Assembly: GCA_039817415.1 (NCBI GenBank)
Contig: JBCBVV010000005.1
Span: forward strand, 176,578-240,577
Reading direction: 5' to 3'
DNA length: 64,000 nt
Origin: JALEFZ01 sp039817415
GTDB taxonomy: Bacteria; Bacteroidota; Bacteroidia; J057
The notes beneath the pieces are model-generated. The model saw only the letters and a program-made list of their open reading frames with translations. It made no database searches and was not told the origin of the DNA. The translations under genes were made by a program, and so were the position numbers. Below are positions 43,315-52,735 of the stretch, one piece after another. Position 1 is the stretch's first letter; each line of letters starts with the position of its first letter.

Positions 43315-43947
43315 TTACTTTTTTCCAAATAATCCACCAATCAATCCACCAAGTCCACCTTTCTTCTGCTGACCGCCACCGCCGGCCATGTTCATCAAGT
43401 CATCTAGTACAGATCCATCTCCATCAGCATCTAGGAACTTAGAAGCCATGTCCATCAATGGGTTGTTTTGTGCCTGTTGGTTGATGTTGTTTTTCTCATT
43501 CACCAAAAGATTTGTCAATCCGCTGATGTCAAGACCACCTTGCTGCTTCTGGTTGGACAGAAAACCCATTACAATAGGGGCAAGATTAGACAAAAGCTGG
43601 TTACTCTGCTTGTTATCCAGACCAGACATTTTACCGATTCCATTTTCAATGTTTGACTGATTTCCACCAAACAAATTGGACAGGATACCAGCTGCAGGAC
43701 CGTTCTCAGTTGTTCCTAGGAATCCTACTAGGTCATCCATGATGTTTCCATCTCCATCCTTGTCAATCATAGACATGATACCAGCTGCATTTCCACCTTC
43801 AGTTTGCTTGGCCATCTGGTTCATCATCATGGGTAGGGCAGCAGTAATAGCGTTTTGTGTAGACTGCTCATCCGCACCAATTTGCTGAGAAAGAGCCTGT
43901 AGCGCGGGACCGCTTAATTGTTGTGAGAGTTGATCAATTAAAGACAT
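43315..43947 (-). CDS. DUF937 (YidB-like) protein with two calcium-type loops
   Basis: A 210-residue protein with no signal peptide, starting MSLIDQLSQQLSGPALQALSQQIG, the usual DUF937 N-terminus. Two near-identical acidic loops fit EF-hand calcium sites: DKDGDGNIMDDL at 62 and DADGDGSVLDDL at 173. Each precedes a short hydrophobic helix. The C-terminus is Gly/Lys-rich (GGQQKKGGLGGLIGGLFGKK). The DUF937 family is widespread and without assigned function. It has its own short transcript, closed by the shared terminator. Confidence 0.85.
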   Translation of the reverse strand: MSLIDQLSQQLSGPALQALSQQIGADEQSTQNAITAALPMMMNQMAKQTEGGNAAGIMSMIDKDGDGNIMDDLVGFLGTTENGPAAGILSNLFGGNQSNIENGIGKMSGLDNKQSNQLLSNLAPIVMGFLSNQKQQGGLDISGLTNLLVNEKNNINQQAQNNPLMDMASKFLDADGDGSVLDDLMNMAGGGGQQKKGGLGGLIGGLFGKK

Positions 43948-44131
43948 GCTTATATTTAGGTTAAGTGATTGAAGCGAATTGGATTGTTAGCCAGAGCAGG
44001 GAAAAGCATCATATTTGCCCGCATTCTCTTAACTGAATGGCCAATTCAGTTTTAAGATAGTAATAATCGAATAAAGTCATCTTTTACTATTTACTTATCG
44101 GAAATCTTTCAGGAACTCTTAATTTTAAGGC

Positions 44132-45199
44132 ATGAACGCATACCCGATCAGTATTGGTGATGACGCCCTGAAAGAACTGTCCAAGCTATTGGCAGCAAGA
44201 CAATACACCAACATATTGGTTCTAAGCGACCAGCACACCAGAAGATTCTGCTATCCCATTCTTAAGGAACACCTCCCTCAACATGAGATTACAGAAATAG
44301 CAGCTGGTGAAACCCAAAAAACCATCACCACTTGTATGTATCTATGGGATGCCTTGACTGCTCATAAGATGGATCGTCAATCGGTAGTGATTAACTTAGG
44401 AGGAGGGGTCATTGGTGATATGGGGGGATTTGTCGCCTCCACCTACAAAAGAGGGATTGATTTTATCCAAGTCCCAACTACCTTACTCGCCATGGTGGAT
44501 GCCTCGGTAGGAGGTAAATTGGGAGTGGACTTCCGCGGTTTCAAAAATCATATTGGCTTGTTCAAAGAGCCACAAATGGTATGCATTTACCCTCCCTTCC
44601 TAGAAACACTTTCTGATGCCGAATTACACTCTGGCTTTGCGGAGGTCATCAAACACCACCTGACAGGAGATCGCTCAGGCTGGCAAGCTATTAAGGAGCT
44701 TTCTGATATTCGTTCGCAGGACTTACCCAAATTGATTCAACATTCAGTAGCCTACAAACAAAGAATTGTTGCAGAGGATCCATCTGAAAAAGGGCTGCGA
44801 AAAGTCCTAAACTTCGGCCACACCATTGGCCATGCCGTAGAAGGACACATGCTCGAAGCTGGCACACCGGTCTTACATGGTGAAGCCGTAGCCATGGGTA
44901 TTGTAGCAGAATCATGGATCGCACACAAAAGAGGAATGCTTCCCTCAAGCGAACTCGATGAGATAGAACAATTGGTGGAAAGGCTCTACCCTATCATCAA
45001 GATCGAGGAAGCATCACTTGAGGACATGTACCAAAGGGGGCAAAACGACAAGAAGAATATCAATGGGGTTATCAACTGTACCCTGCTACAAGGCATTGGG
45101 GATGCGCTGGTCAATCAAGCCATTAGCCAAGAGGAGTTTTACGGTTCCATTCGCTACTATCAATTAAAAGCAAAAAGCTGGAAGCCTTACGCGGGTTAA
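44132..45199 (+). CDS. aroB: 3-dehydroquinate synthase
   Basis: NAD- and metal-dependent enzyme of the shikimate pathway: converts DAHP to 3-dehydroquinate. The 355-residue length is normal. Visible motifs are the NAD-site NLGGGVIGDMGGFVASTYKRG, then IQVPTTLLAMVDASVGGK; the metal-ligand Glu in SGFAEVIKHHL; and the His pair in LNFGHTIGHAVEG and LHGEAVAMGI. All active-site regions are intact. It is convergent with the MORN/TonB gene at an 11-base gap. No other aro gene is in the window. A short 184-base upstream region separates it from DUF937. Confidence 0.96.
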   Translation: MNAYPISIGDDALKELSKLLAARQYTNILVLSDQHTRRFCYPILKEHLPQHEITEIAAGETQKTITTCMYLWDALTAHKMDRQSVVINLGGGVIGDMGGFVASTYKRGIDFIQVPTTLLAMVDASVGGKLGVDFRGFKNHIGLFKEPQMVCIYPPFLETLSDAELHSGFAEVIKHHLTGDRSGWQAIKELSDIRSQDLPKLIQHSVAYKQRIVAEDPSEKGLRKVLNFGHTIGHAVEGHMLEAGTPVLHGEAVAMGIVAESWIAHKRGMLPSSELDEIEQLVERLYPIIKIEEASLEDMYQRGQNDKKNINGVINCTLLQGIGDALVNQAISQEEFYGSIRYYQLKAKSWKPYAG

Positions 45200-45210
45200 A
45201 GAGTAGCAGA

Positions 45211-46314
45211 TCAATCATCTTGGATTTTCATATTTACAGGGACATTGATCCAGGTATTTACAAATTGACCATCCTTTTTGGCTGGGGTAAACTGTAGCTG
45301 GTTGATGTCTTTTAATACAGCCTTGGCTAGCAAAGGGTCGGGGGTATGGATGGGAATGGCTGCCAGGACTTTGCCTGTTTTACTCACCAATACCCGAACA
45401 ATCACCCTGCCTTGTATACCTTGTTCTAACAATTCACGTGGATATATGATGGAAGCTGGCAATTCTCTTAGATTAAGAGGAGTGGCCTCCTGATCTGCAT
45501 CCAAAAAAGTGTTAAAGTCAGGCAAGGGCAATACTCGGAAGTTTACTTGATGTATTATTTCTCCCTCGTCATCAAAAAATGTCCAAAGGCCATTGGGCTC
45601 GCCCTTAGAATACAAGCCCTTATAATGAACCCTTCCATCTCGGTACATCTCTATAATTCCATCTGGTATTCCTTGGCGGAACTCCTGCCGCTGGATGACA
45701 TTTCCTTCCTCATCTGTCCATGTCCACAAGCCGTTGAGTTGACCTGCCTGAATACCTCCTTCCATCCATTCTTCAGAATTAAACATCGTAGGGCTAGGAT
45801 ATGGGGTAGATTCCCACTCCATACTGCCATTTCCGTCAATAACAAGGGGGACTCCCTCCTCATTCCAGGCCTGCATCAAAATAAACCGATTGGCCTCATA
45901 TTTAGGACTACTTTGCTCGAGTGGAGGAGGAAGGAAGTAACCTGAGGCGGCTAATTTGCCATCATTGTGCCAAATCTGAGCAGAATCAATGGTTTCCCCT
46001 TCTTCATATATCAATTCTAATACCTTGACACCAAGGGGATTGAAGTAGGCCCATTTGCCCTTTTTTCGTAGTCTTTTTTGTTTCCCTGCCCCTATCTCTT
46101 CCGCCATTCCTTGCATAAAGAGAACATCTGTATCCTTATAGTATTGGCAAACTTCAAACTGATCACCTTCCTTTTTGATTTTTCGAAGAAATTGGGCGTT
46201 GACCTTTTTGACTTCAGGCCTTCCGATTAGATAAAGAGAGTTGGTATAATACTTTTGCCCAATAAGGATATGGGCGGTCAAAAACAGTGAAAAGAGGATA
46301 AGAATCCGCTTCAT
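45211..46314 (-). CDS. MORN-repeat protein with TonB C-terminal domain
   Basis: Exported protein of 367 residues with signal peptide MKRILILFSLFLTAHILIGQ. The middle holds MORN/YwqK-like repeats, each reading as G-x-x-N/D-G-x-W-x-x-x-D/N-x-x-G: KGKWAYFNPLG near 85, QLNGLWTWTDEEGN near 192, GIPDGIIEMYRDGR near 215, GEPNGLWTFFDDEG near 238. The C-terminal 80 residues (283-363) form a TonB-type domain: ASIIYPRELLEQGIQGRVIV and VLKDINQLQFTPAKKDG. It lacks the usual N-terminal transmembrane anchor of a TonB energiser, so a signalling or periplasmic role is likelier than driving TonB-dependent receptors. Preceded by a strong terminator. Confidence 0.8.
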   Translation of the reverse strand: MKRILILFSLFLTAHILIGQKYYTNSLYLIGRPEVKKVNAQFLRKIKKEGDQFEVCQYYKDTDVLFMQGMAEEIGAGKQKRLRKKGKWAYFNPLGVKVLELIYEEGETIDSAQIWHNDGKLAASGYFLPPPLEQSSPKYEANRFILMQAWNEEGVPLVIDGNGSMEWESTPYPSPTMFNSEEWMEGGIQAGQLNGLWTWTDEEGNVIQRQEFRQGIPDGIIEMYRDGRVHYKGLYSKGEPNGLWTFFDDEGEIIHQVNFRVLPLPDFNTFLDADQEATPLNLRELPASIIYPRELLEQGIQGRVIVRVLVSKTGKVLAAIPIHTPDPLLAKAVLKDINQLQFTPAKKDGQFVNTWINVPVNMKIQDD

Positions 46315-46363
46315 GATTTAGACTTATTTAGGCACAAAGTATTTAGGGAAGCAATTTAAAAAA

Positions 46364-46402
46364 AATGGAGGCAGTTGAAAAGCTTTATCAACTGCCTCCA
46401 TT
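46364..46402 (-). terminator. Terminator of the metalloprotease gene
   Basis: Perfect 15-bp stem AATGGAGGCAGTTGA / TCAACTGCCTCCATT with a nine-base loop, followed on the minus strand by a run of eight T. It lies right before the MORN/TonB gene. Confidence 0.92.
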
Positions 46403-46411
46403 ACGAGAGGC

Positions 46412-48859
46412 TTACATATTATCCTCAATCATTTTATAGCACATCTTCCAGTGGTCTTTGATCCCACGACTTTTTCCTTTGGAAGCTTTTTTCAAATCCT
46501 TCTTCAACACCAACAATTCCCCCAGAGCAACTGAAGCCTTGTCAGAAGGATTTTCTTTCCCTTGTTCTACCTTATCTATCAAGCCCTTGATCAAGGCAAA
46601 CTGAAGGTTTCTTCTGTTTACATCCGGGCTAGACAGCGGAAAAGTCATGTATCCTCGTTCTCCTGTAGGATATAATTCGGCAAATACTCCTTTCCTCAAA
46701 TCCCCCATCATTTCCTGAATCGTGTAGGAATCTTCTCCTGGTTTAAGCGCAGTAGACTCAATTATTCGATCTAATCGGCTGTTGGACAGGAGTGCGTTTA
46801 GCGTTCCAGTTTGGAGTCCTTTTACCATCTGAATAGAACCAGATTCCTGCAAGTATCCCATTAGCTCGGGATTCACCAGCCATTCTGGGGTAATAAATAC
46901 TCTCTTAATGATAAAGGCCATGGCGTCTCTCTGGCGATCAGCCTCAACTGGATAATAGATAGGTCCTTCCTGATCGGTGTTCTTTCGGTCTGTGTAGATG
47001 CCGCCTATCACTTTGACCACATGCCCTATGTATCTCCTCCATTGGAAAGCAAATTCGCGATAGACTTCCTTCAGGTCATCATAAGATTCTGAAGGCTGAG
47101 TTGTCCATTCCTTGAGCATGGGAGCAACATTGGTTAGGTTATTCAAGCCAAGTCGGCTCGCCTCTACTGGATCTGCGGACAAATCTTCTCTTTGGCCCCT
47201 TGGATCTCCTGGTGTAATCCCACCAAAAGCATACACAGGGTCTTTTGCTTTCTTCAAAATCGCCTGGTTCAGCCTGTCCAATTCCTGCTCTGGATTGGTC
47301 ACATTGGGATACCATCTATAGCCCCAGTTGACGGCATAAGCATCATATGGCCCGACTTTTCGGATAAATCGTACACCTTCATCTCCAGGTTGAGCTACAT
47401 AATTTACCCTAGCATAGTCCATGATAGAAGGAGACAATCCCATTTTTTGGGTAAAGGGTCCATTTCTCAAGGAATCAACTGGATAGGCAGAACTAGACTT
47501 GAAGTTGTGCGGAAATCCTAGGGTATGGCCTACTTCATGCGCAATCACAGCCCTGATCATTTCTCCGATTTCTGAATCTGGCAAATCCAGTGTCCTGGCC
47601 TTGGGATTGGCATTGGCTGTTTCTATCAAATAGCGGTTTCGATACGATCTCAGGTGGTTGTGGTACCAAATGATATCAGACTCTATGATTTCTCCACTTC
47701 TAGGATCCGAAACAGAGGGGCCCATCGCATTTCGCGTCATGTTTGCTATGTAACGAATAACTGAATATCTCGCATCTTCTGGGCTGAATTCAGGATCTTC
47801 TTCGGGTGTAGGAGGCATTTTGCAAATGATGGCATTCTTAAAGCCCGCAGCTTCGAAGGCAGGCTGCCAGTCTTCTACCCCTTTTTTGAACCACGATCTC
47901 CATCGTTCTGGTGTGGCAGGGTCCAGATAATACACAATAGGCTTGACGGGCTCTACCAATTCGCCGCGCAGATACGCTTTTGGGTCCTTAGGCTCCATTC
48001 TCCAACGGCGGATATACGTCTTTTCGTCTGCCTTGAGGGCTTCAGAACCAAAGTCCACCTGAGAAACGGTAAACCAACCTACTCTTGGATCATATATACG
48101 GGGCATCATGATTTCTTTGGGAAGCAGAATCATGGATTGGTTCATCAGGAAAGACATGGTTCCTGTACTCGCTTGTGAAGGGGGCCTTCCAGCACCATAG
48201 GTCAAGGAATGCTTCACCTCCACATTGATGGGAAAACTCTTTGCCCCCTCGATAAAACTCCGTTTTGAATCCAGACTTTTTACTTGATACTGCTTCCTTA
48301 GGTAATCAGGCACAGGGCCAATGGCACGTACATCTTTGGTAAAGAGAGAAGTGGCATTGATGACCCATGACGATGAATCAGGGCTAATGGTTTCGATCTT
48401 AAAGGAAGCAATAATTGGAAAGTAATTGCTGTTTTGAACCGCCTTGTAGATCGGAAGAGAATCTGCTGCTACGGAATTAAAGGTTACGGAACGAAGAAGT
48501 AACTGCTTACTCTTCTTTTCCCATCTCACTACTTGCTCATGCACTTTGGATCCCCCAACCAAAAAGCCTGAGTACCTCGTTGGTGTTTGCGCTATTCTTG
48601 AAACCAACAAAAAGTCTCTTCCTAGGATCGTGTCAGGAATTTGGAAGTACAGTTTATCATCAACTTGATGAAGTGTAAAGACACCTTCATCGGTTTTGAC
48701 ATCCCCTTTGATCACTTTGTCAAAAGGCTTGTAGGGACTCTTGGTTTGTGTAGAATCTTTTGAGGTGGGTTCTGTTTTTTTGTCCTGAGCCCATACAGTG
48801 GAGCCTGCTATCATGAAGGTCATCATGATAGAAATTAGGACGTGCATTGTTCTTTTCAT
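46412..48859 (-). CDS. Zinc-dependent metalloprotease (DUF5117/DUF5118/DUF4953 type)
   Basis: Exported protease-like protein of 815 residues; signal peptide MKRTMHVLISIMMTFMIAGSTVWAQ. The zinc motif is His441-Glu-Val-Gly-His445 ... His451 in AHEVGHTLGFPHNFKSS, the extended metzincin HExxHxxGxxH form, and a Met-turn-like SIMDYARVNY follows. N-terminal domains of the DUF5118/5117 kind (about 45-250) carry FTLHQVDDKLYFQIPDTILGRDFLLVSRIA. The family is common and often multi-copy in Bacteroidota. All active-site residues are present. Substrate and location (periplasm or outer membrane) are not shown. It is downstream of a methyltransferase gene on the same strand. Confidence 0.92.
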   Translation of the reverse strand: MKRTMHVLISIMMTFMIAGSTVWAQDKKTEPTSKDSTQTKSPYKPFDKVIKGDVKTDEGVFTLHQVDDKLYFQIPDTILGRDFLLVSRIAQTPTRYSGFLVGGSKVHEQVVRWEKKSKQLLLRSVTFNSVAADSLPIYKAVQNSNYFPIIASFKIETISPDSSSWVINATSLFTKDVRAIGPVPDYLRKQYQVKSLDSKRSFIEGAKSFPINVEVKHSLTYGAGRPPSQASTGTMSFLMNQSMILLPKEIMMPRIYDPRVGWFTVSQVDFGSEALKADEKTYIRRWRMEPKDPKAYLRGELVEPVKPIVYYLDPATPERWRSWFKKGVEDWQPAFEAAGFKNAIICKMPPTPEEDPEFSPEDARYSVIRYIANMTRNAMGPSVSDPRSGEIIESDIIWYHNHLRSYRNRYLIETANANPKARTLDLPDSEIGEMIRAVIAHEVGHTLGFPHNFKSSSAYPVDSLRNGPFTQKMGLSPSIMDYARVNYVAQPGDEGVRFIRKVGPYDAYAVNWGYRWYPNVTNPEQELDRLNQAILKKAKDPVYAFGGITPGDPRGQREDLSADPVEASRLGLNNLTNVAPMLKEWTTQPSESYDDLKEVYREFAFQWRRYIGHVVKVIGGIYTDRKNTDQEGPIYYPVEADRQRDAMAFIIKRVFITPEWLVNPELMGYLQESGSIQMVKGLQTGTLNALLSNSRLDRIIESTALKPGEDSYTIQEMMGDLRKGVFAELYPTGERGYMTFPLSSPDVNRRNLQFALIKGLIDKVEQGKENPSDKASVALGELLVLKKDLKKASKGKSRGIKDHWKMCYKMIEDNM

Positions 48860-48974
48860 CTACGGATTATTGTCTTACCTGAAAACTAGAGGATTTCGTA
48901 AGGAAAAACAATGGTAGTACAGAATGGTCGACAAGGCAAAGATGGGAATCTGCCAATGCAGCTATGGAAAGCGG

Positions 48975-49775
48975 TTATTCCTTTATCATCATCAAAGAAT
49001 ACATCATAGGAACAATACCCTCTTTTCCTTTGATCTGCCACTGATTCTCACCCGTTTCTACAATATTAGCGAAGCAATCATAGGTAGAGTAATCAAATTC
49101 GTGGTAGAATTTCAACCTTAGGTTTTGGTTCGACAAGGAGGTCAACAAGTCAGAGGTCGGATGATTCCAGCCATGTTCCGTAAAGCTTTTGTGGCTTTCC
49201 GCATTTTCTGTGTAGGTCTTTTCTTCGGTTGTGATCACCCCCTTATTGAAATAAGAATACTTCAAATCGGACATATTGGCTTCGTCCAGCATCCAGACTA
49301 CGGGATGAAAGTCGATCATGTAAAAGGTGCCTCCAGGCTTGAGGAAATAGGCGACAATTTCAGCCCATTTGTCCAAGTCTGGCAGCCATCCAATCGTCCC
49401 ATAGGATGTAAAAATGATGTCAAACTGCCCCGAAAGATGTTGCTTAAGATCGTACACCGAGGATAGAATAAACTGAGCCGTATGCTCCTCTTCCATGTTT
49501 AAGCTTTTGGCCAATTCAATTGCCTTGGGGGAGAAGTCAACCCCCACAGCCTTGGCTCCTCTTCTAGCCCAGGAGAGGGTATCCATCCCAAAATGGCACT
49601 GTAAGTGCAGCATGGATTTTCCTGCCACCCCTCCCAGTTCATTCACCTCTGGACCAATAAGCGAACTTTTCCCTTGCTTAAAGCCTTCAATGTCGTAAAA
49701 GGAGGAATCTTTGTGAATATCTACTTTGGCGTCCCAGGAAGCTTGGTTTTCGTCGAAATATTGTTGTTGGTCCAT
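48975..49775 (-). CDS. Class I SAM-dependent methyltransferase
   Basis: Cytoplasmic methyltransferase of 266 residues. MDQQQYFDENQASWDAKVDIHKDSSFYD is the N-terminal form shared by a group of bacterial methyltransferases. SAM-binding motif I reads MLHLQCHFGMDTLSWARRGA, followed by VGVDFSPKAIELAK with the ribose-binding Asp, and FDIIFTSYGTIGWLPDL as motif IV. The HLQCHFG form (in place of LDLGCGTG) is typical of this subgroup. Substrate is unknown. Same-strand neighbours are a metalloprotease downstream (gap 115) and a DUF5916 barrel upstream (gap 60), and the three may share a transcript. Confidence 0.88.
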   Translation of the reverse strand: MDQQQYFDENQASWDAKVDIHKDSSFYDIEGFKQGKSSLIGPEVNELGGVAGKSMLHLQCHFGMDTLSWARRGAKAVGVDFSPKAIELAKSLNMEEEHTAQFILSSVYDLKQHLSGQFDIIFTSYGTIGWLPDLDKWAEIVAYFLKPGGTFYMIDFHPVVWMLDEANMSDLKYSYFNKGVITTEEKTYTENAESHKSFTEHGWNHPTSDLLTSLSNQNLRLKFYHEFDYSTYDCFANIVETGENQWQIKGKEGIVPMMYSLMMIKE

Positions 49776-49835
49776 GATGTGTGATGGCTGTTGAGATTCT
49801 TCTCACCAAATACGGACAGCCTAGCTAAAAGTTGG

Positions 49836-52328
49836 CTAATATGAACCCGTAACGGCTCTTTTTACCTCTTCATAATCCAGGAAGTACAAAACCCTGATAG
49901 AAAAGCTGTTTCCTTGTCCTGTACTGAACAAGTCTTGATAATTTTCCCATACCCCTACATTGGCGTCATTGGAGTAGGTAGCAAGGTTATTTTTCCATAC
50001 AACAGACAGCGTACTTGCCGGAGCAAACTGCCAGGTATAGACTGCATCTACAGAGAAAGCATTGAAATTGGTATTCAGTGTAGGTGTGCCCTCATCATTG
50101 TATTGAGTGAATTCTGTTTCTAATAGATAGCCATCTTCACTCAAGGCCCAAAACCTATCATAGGCCACGCGGCTCCAATAATGTCTGATCCTTAGTGTAA
50201 CCCCCATCAAGGCATTTAGGGTGTAGCTCCCACGGAAAGTATTGGTGAAGGTACGAACGTTTCTACGGCCCGTAATTACCTCATTGATGTTTCCTAGCTC
50301 ATCATAAGTCCTTGTAGCAAAGCCATATTCCCTTCTACGGAACTGAAATTCAGCATTATGGGAGAGGGTAAACTTATCTGAGAATCGATAGCGTGGGCTG
50401 AGTTCAATCCAATTGTCAAGGGAGTTCCATTCTGGACGATTCCAGACACCTCCCCCCAATCCTAATCTAAACTTCTTACGTCCATCCGAGTTGAAGAAGA
50501 AATTCAGGCGGCGAGAGTTTGGCTTTCTGAATACGTATCCTGGCGTCCTTGCGTCAAAGTGGTCTACATTTTCTAAAGGATTAACCCCCAAACCGATCCA
50601 GAGGAACATAAAGTTTTTAAAACTGGCGTTGGTGTTGAAGTTTATATTGAAGTTGTCATATTCCCTTGGACTGTAGGTTTGTGTATGGTTACTGTTGAGG
50701 TTAATGTTGAGGTTATTGAAGATAGAGAAGGGCTCTCTTTTCGAGTAAGAAACTCTGGCGGAATGAGCTACTTCATTTGGAGCCCTTAAAAAACCTAAAT
50801 CATTAATTTGGTAGGAGTCAGATTCTACGTTTCTCATTACCCCAAACTGCCAATTCCCACTTACCTTCCCTGCTCGAATGAAATAGGAATAGCCAGGCGT
50901 ATATTCTCTGGAGGTGGTTTCAGGATTCCCTTGCCACACATTACTCGAAACGAAGTTGGCGTTTAGGTTCCATGTATTGGTTTTGTCAAAAAAGCTGGTA
51001 AAAACCCCTGTTACATTAGCCTGTCTCCCATGGTTAGCTTTCTGAACATTGGTATTGACCACGGTGATATTGGAGTTGTTTTTCAAGTTTTGATCCACCA
51101 CCAATACGTTAAAATTCGTCAACGGATCGGCAAGTACCTCCCTCTGATAAGTGGTCGTATCGCCACTAGCCAAAATGGAGTCTCCTTGCACCTGCATGAA
51201 GGTCTCATTGGTTACAGCATTGAATACACCGATCCCTGTTCCTGTTTTGGTTCGACCAGAGACTTTGGAGGCATTAACCAGAGGAGCAATTTGGGGGCGA
51301 GAAATCACACTTTCTCCATCGCGCATTTCGCCTACGATTTCAGATGTTCCTCCTACCCTTCTGGAATAGAAAAGACCGCCCTTATTAAAGAGTTCGGTAC
51401 CTTCTGTAAAAAAGGGACGGTTTTCATCAAAGCGGACTTCGAATGGACTGAGGTTTAAGACCAAATTATCAGATCTAACTTGTCCAAAGTCTGGAATCAA
51501 ACTTACATCCAGCGTAAAAGCCTCATTGATTCCGTATTTGAGGTCCATTCCCCCATTGAAGGAAGGTGCATAGGAACCGTCAGGCTGTTGATTCAAGTAG
51601 CCCGAGACGTAGGGAATCAAGGCCAAACGAACGGGGGGATCAATTCCTTCAATGCCGTGCAGGGTTCCATATTGATTTACCTCGCCATTGATGTTGGCGT
51701 CAATGGGATCCCAGAAACTCTCTTCCTGATACCTTCTAATAGATCGATAAAAATTGATGCCCCAGGTTTGGACATCTTTTTTAGGAAAACGAAGAGATGA
51801 ATAAGGAATTTCCATCTCTATGATCCAGCCTTCATCGGTAATTTGGGTTTTGGATTTCCACACCGCATTCCAGTTGTCATCCCAATCGTCCGGGGTGGTG
51901 TAAGCATCTCCTTGTACACCGGCTGCAGTCAAAGAGAAAATAAAGGCATTCTGGCGATTTAAATAGGGATCGATACCCACTCCAAAGATATCCACGTTCC
52001 TCCCCATGTCATCTCTTAACCCTAACTCCGTCTGGATGCTGTCAGGATTGTCGTCATACATTTTTGCGGCAATGAACAAGGCCCGATCAGAATAAGCAAC
52101 GTAAACTTCCGTTTCAAATCTAGAGGGCTCAAGGTTGGCAGGGCTCCTTTGAGTAAATCTTTTTCTATCTGGTGTTACCTCTTTGGTCCAGCAAAGATCA
52201 TCAAGCTTCCCATCAATTTTGGGCTCCTGAGATATTCTAGAAGCGGTTAATTCTTGGGGATCGCTTGTGGCGAGGACTTGAAGGGAAACCAGGGAGAGGA
52301 GTAGAAATATTAGAGTTAGCCTGCTCAT
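49836..52328 (-). CDS. DUF5916 outer-membrane barrel with N-terminal CBM9-like domain
   Basis: Exported protein of 830 residues (signal peptide MSRLTLIFLLLSLVSLQVLA). The CBM9-like domain covers about 25-215 and shows the family patterns RISQEPKIDGKLDDLCW, FETEVYVAYSDRALFIAAKMYD and IEMEIPYSSLRFPK. The remainder is DUF5916, which predicts a large beta-barrel (FFTEGTELFNKGGLFYSRRVGG, ending FSIRVLYFLDYEE). Members are abundant in Bacteroidota genomes, without defined function; carbohydrate or glycan binding by the N-terminal domain is an inference. A TACATTCG-type -7 sequence (52399-52406 on this strand) lies about 70 bases upstream. Confidence 0.9.
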   Translation of the reverse strand: MSRLTLIFLLLSLVSLQVLATSDPQELTASRISQEPKIDGKLDDLCWTKEVTPDRKRFTQRSPANLEPSRFETEVYVAYSDRALFIAAKMYDDNPDSIQTELGLRDDMGRNVDIFGVGIDPYLNRQNAFIFSLTAAGVQGDAYTTPDDWDDNWNAVWKSKTQITDEGWIIEMEIPYSSLRFPKKDVQTWGINFYRSIRRYQEESFWDPIDANINGEVNQYGTLHGIEGIDPPVRLALIPYVSGYLNQQPDGSYAPSFNGGMDLKYGINEAFTLDVSLIPDFGQVRSDNLVLNLSPFEVRFDENRPFFTEGTELFNKGGLFYSRRVGGTSEIVGEMRDGESVISRPQIAPLVNASKVSGRTKTGTGIGVFNAVTNETFMQVQGDSILASGDTTTYQREVLADPLTNFNVLVVDQNLKNNSNITVVNTNVQKANHGRQANVTGVFTSFFDKTNTWNLNANFVSSNVWQGNPETTSREYTPGYSYFIRAGKVSGNWQFGVMRNVESDSYQINDLGFLRAPNEVAHSARVSYSKREPFSIFNNLNINLNSNHTQTYSPREYDNFNINFNTNASFKNFMFLWIGLGVNPLENVDHFDARTPGYVFRKPNSRRLNFFFNSDGRKKFRLGLGGGVWNRPEWNSLDNWIELSPRYRFSDKFTLSHNAEFQFRRREYGFATRTYDELGNINEVITGRRNVRTFTNTFRGSYTLNALMGVTLRIRHYWSRVAYDRFWALSEDGYLLETEFTQYNDEGTPTLNTNFNAFSVDAVYTWQFAPASTLSVVWKNNLATYSNDANVGVWENYQDLFSTGQGNSFSIRVLYFLDYEEVKRAVTGSY

Positions 52329-52735
52329 TGTGTATGGGTACTTAGGTTTTTAACCTGTTGTACAACTAATTAAACTTGAGGATCAATACTTAAGTCTGCG
52401 AATGTAGCGAAAAAACTATATGATCATTCAGTTTTATTGATTATCAGTGCTTTAAGCTAGGGTTAATATTGCCAAATTAACTTCAATCAAAAAACTGTTT
52501 TTCAACTGAAAGATTTCAGATCAAAAATAGATTCTGTCTGTTCATCATATAATTCGATCCGTTGAACCTGAATGAGATGTAATTGTTTACATTCCTCCCC
52601 AATTTAGGTTCATATCAGGGATTCGTTCCTCCAACAAGACTAAGTTTGCATTAGGTTTTAATATAGCAGTATTAGCTGACCTGCCTCCGCCAAGGCAGGT
52701 CTTTTTTTGTCTGGTAGGAAGCGTTAATTTGCCTT
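52329..52735. other. Intergenic region with an orphan terminator
   Basis: About 400 bases with no credible protein gene, between the divergently placed DUF5916 and VLRF1-like genes. It holds the DUF5916 promoter side, A/T-rich sequence, and a plus-strand terminator hairpin (see separate entry) with no plus-strand gene before it. Confidence 0.55.
52678..52708 (+). terminator. Orphan intrinsic terminator upstream of the VLRF1-like gene
   Basis: Nine-base arms GACCTGCCT / AGGCAGGTC, a six-base loop and a run of seven T. No plus-strand gene lies within the 350 bases before it. It could end a small RNA or attenuate the following gene, whose ATG is 28 bases further on. Confidence 0.75.
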
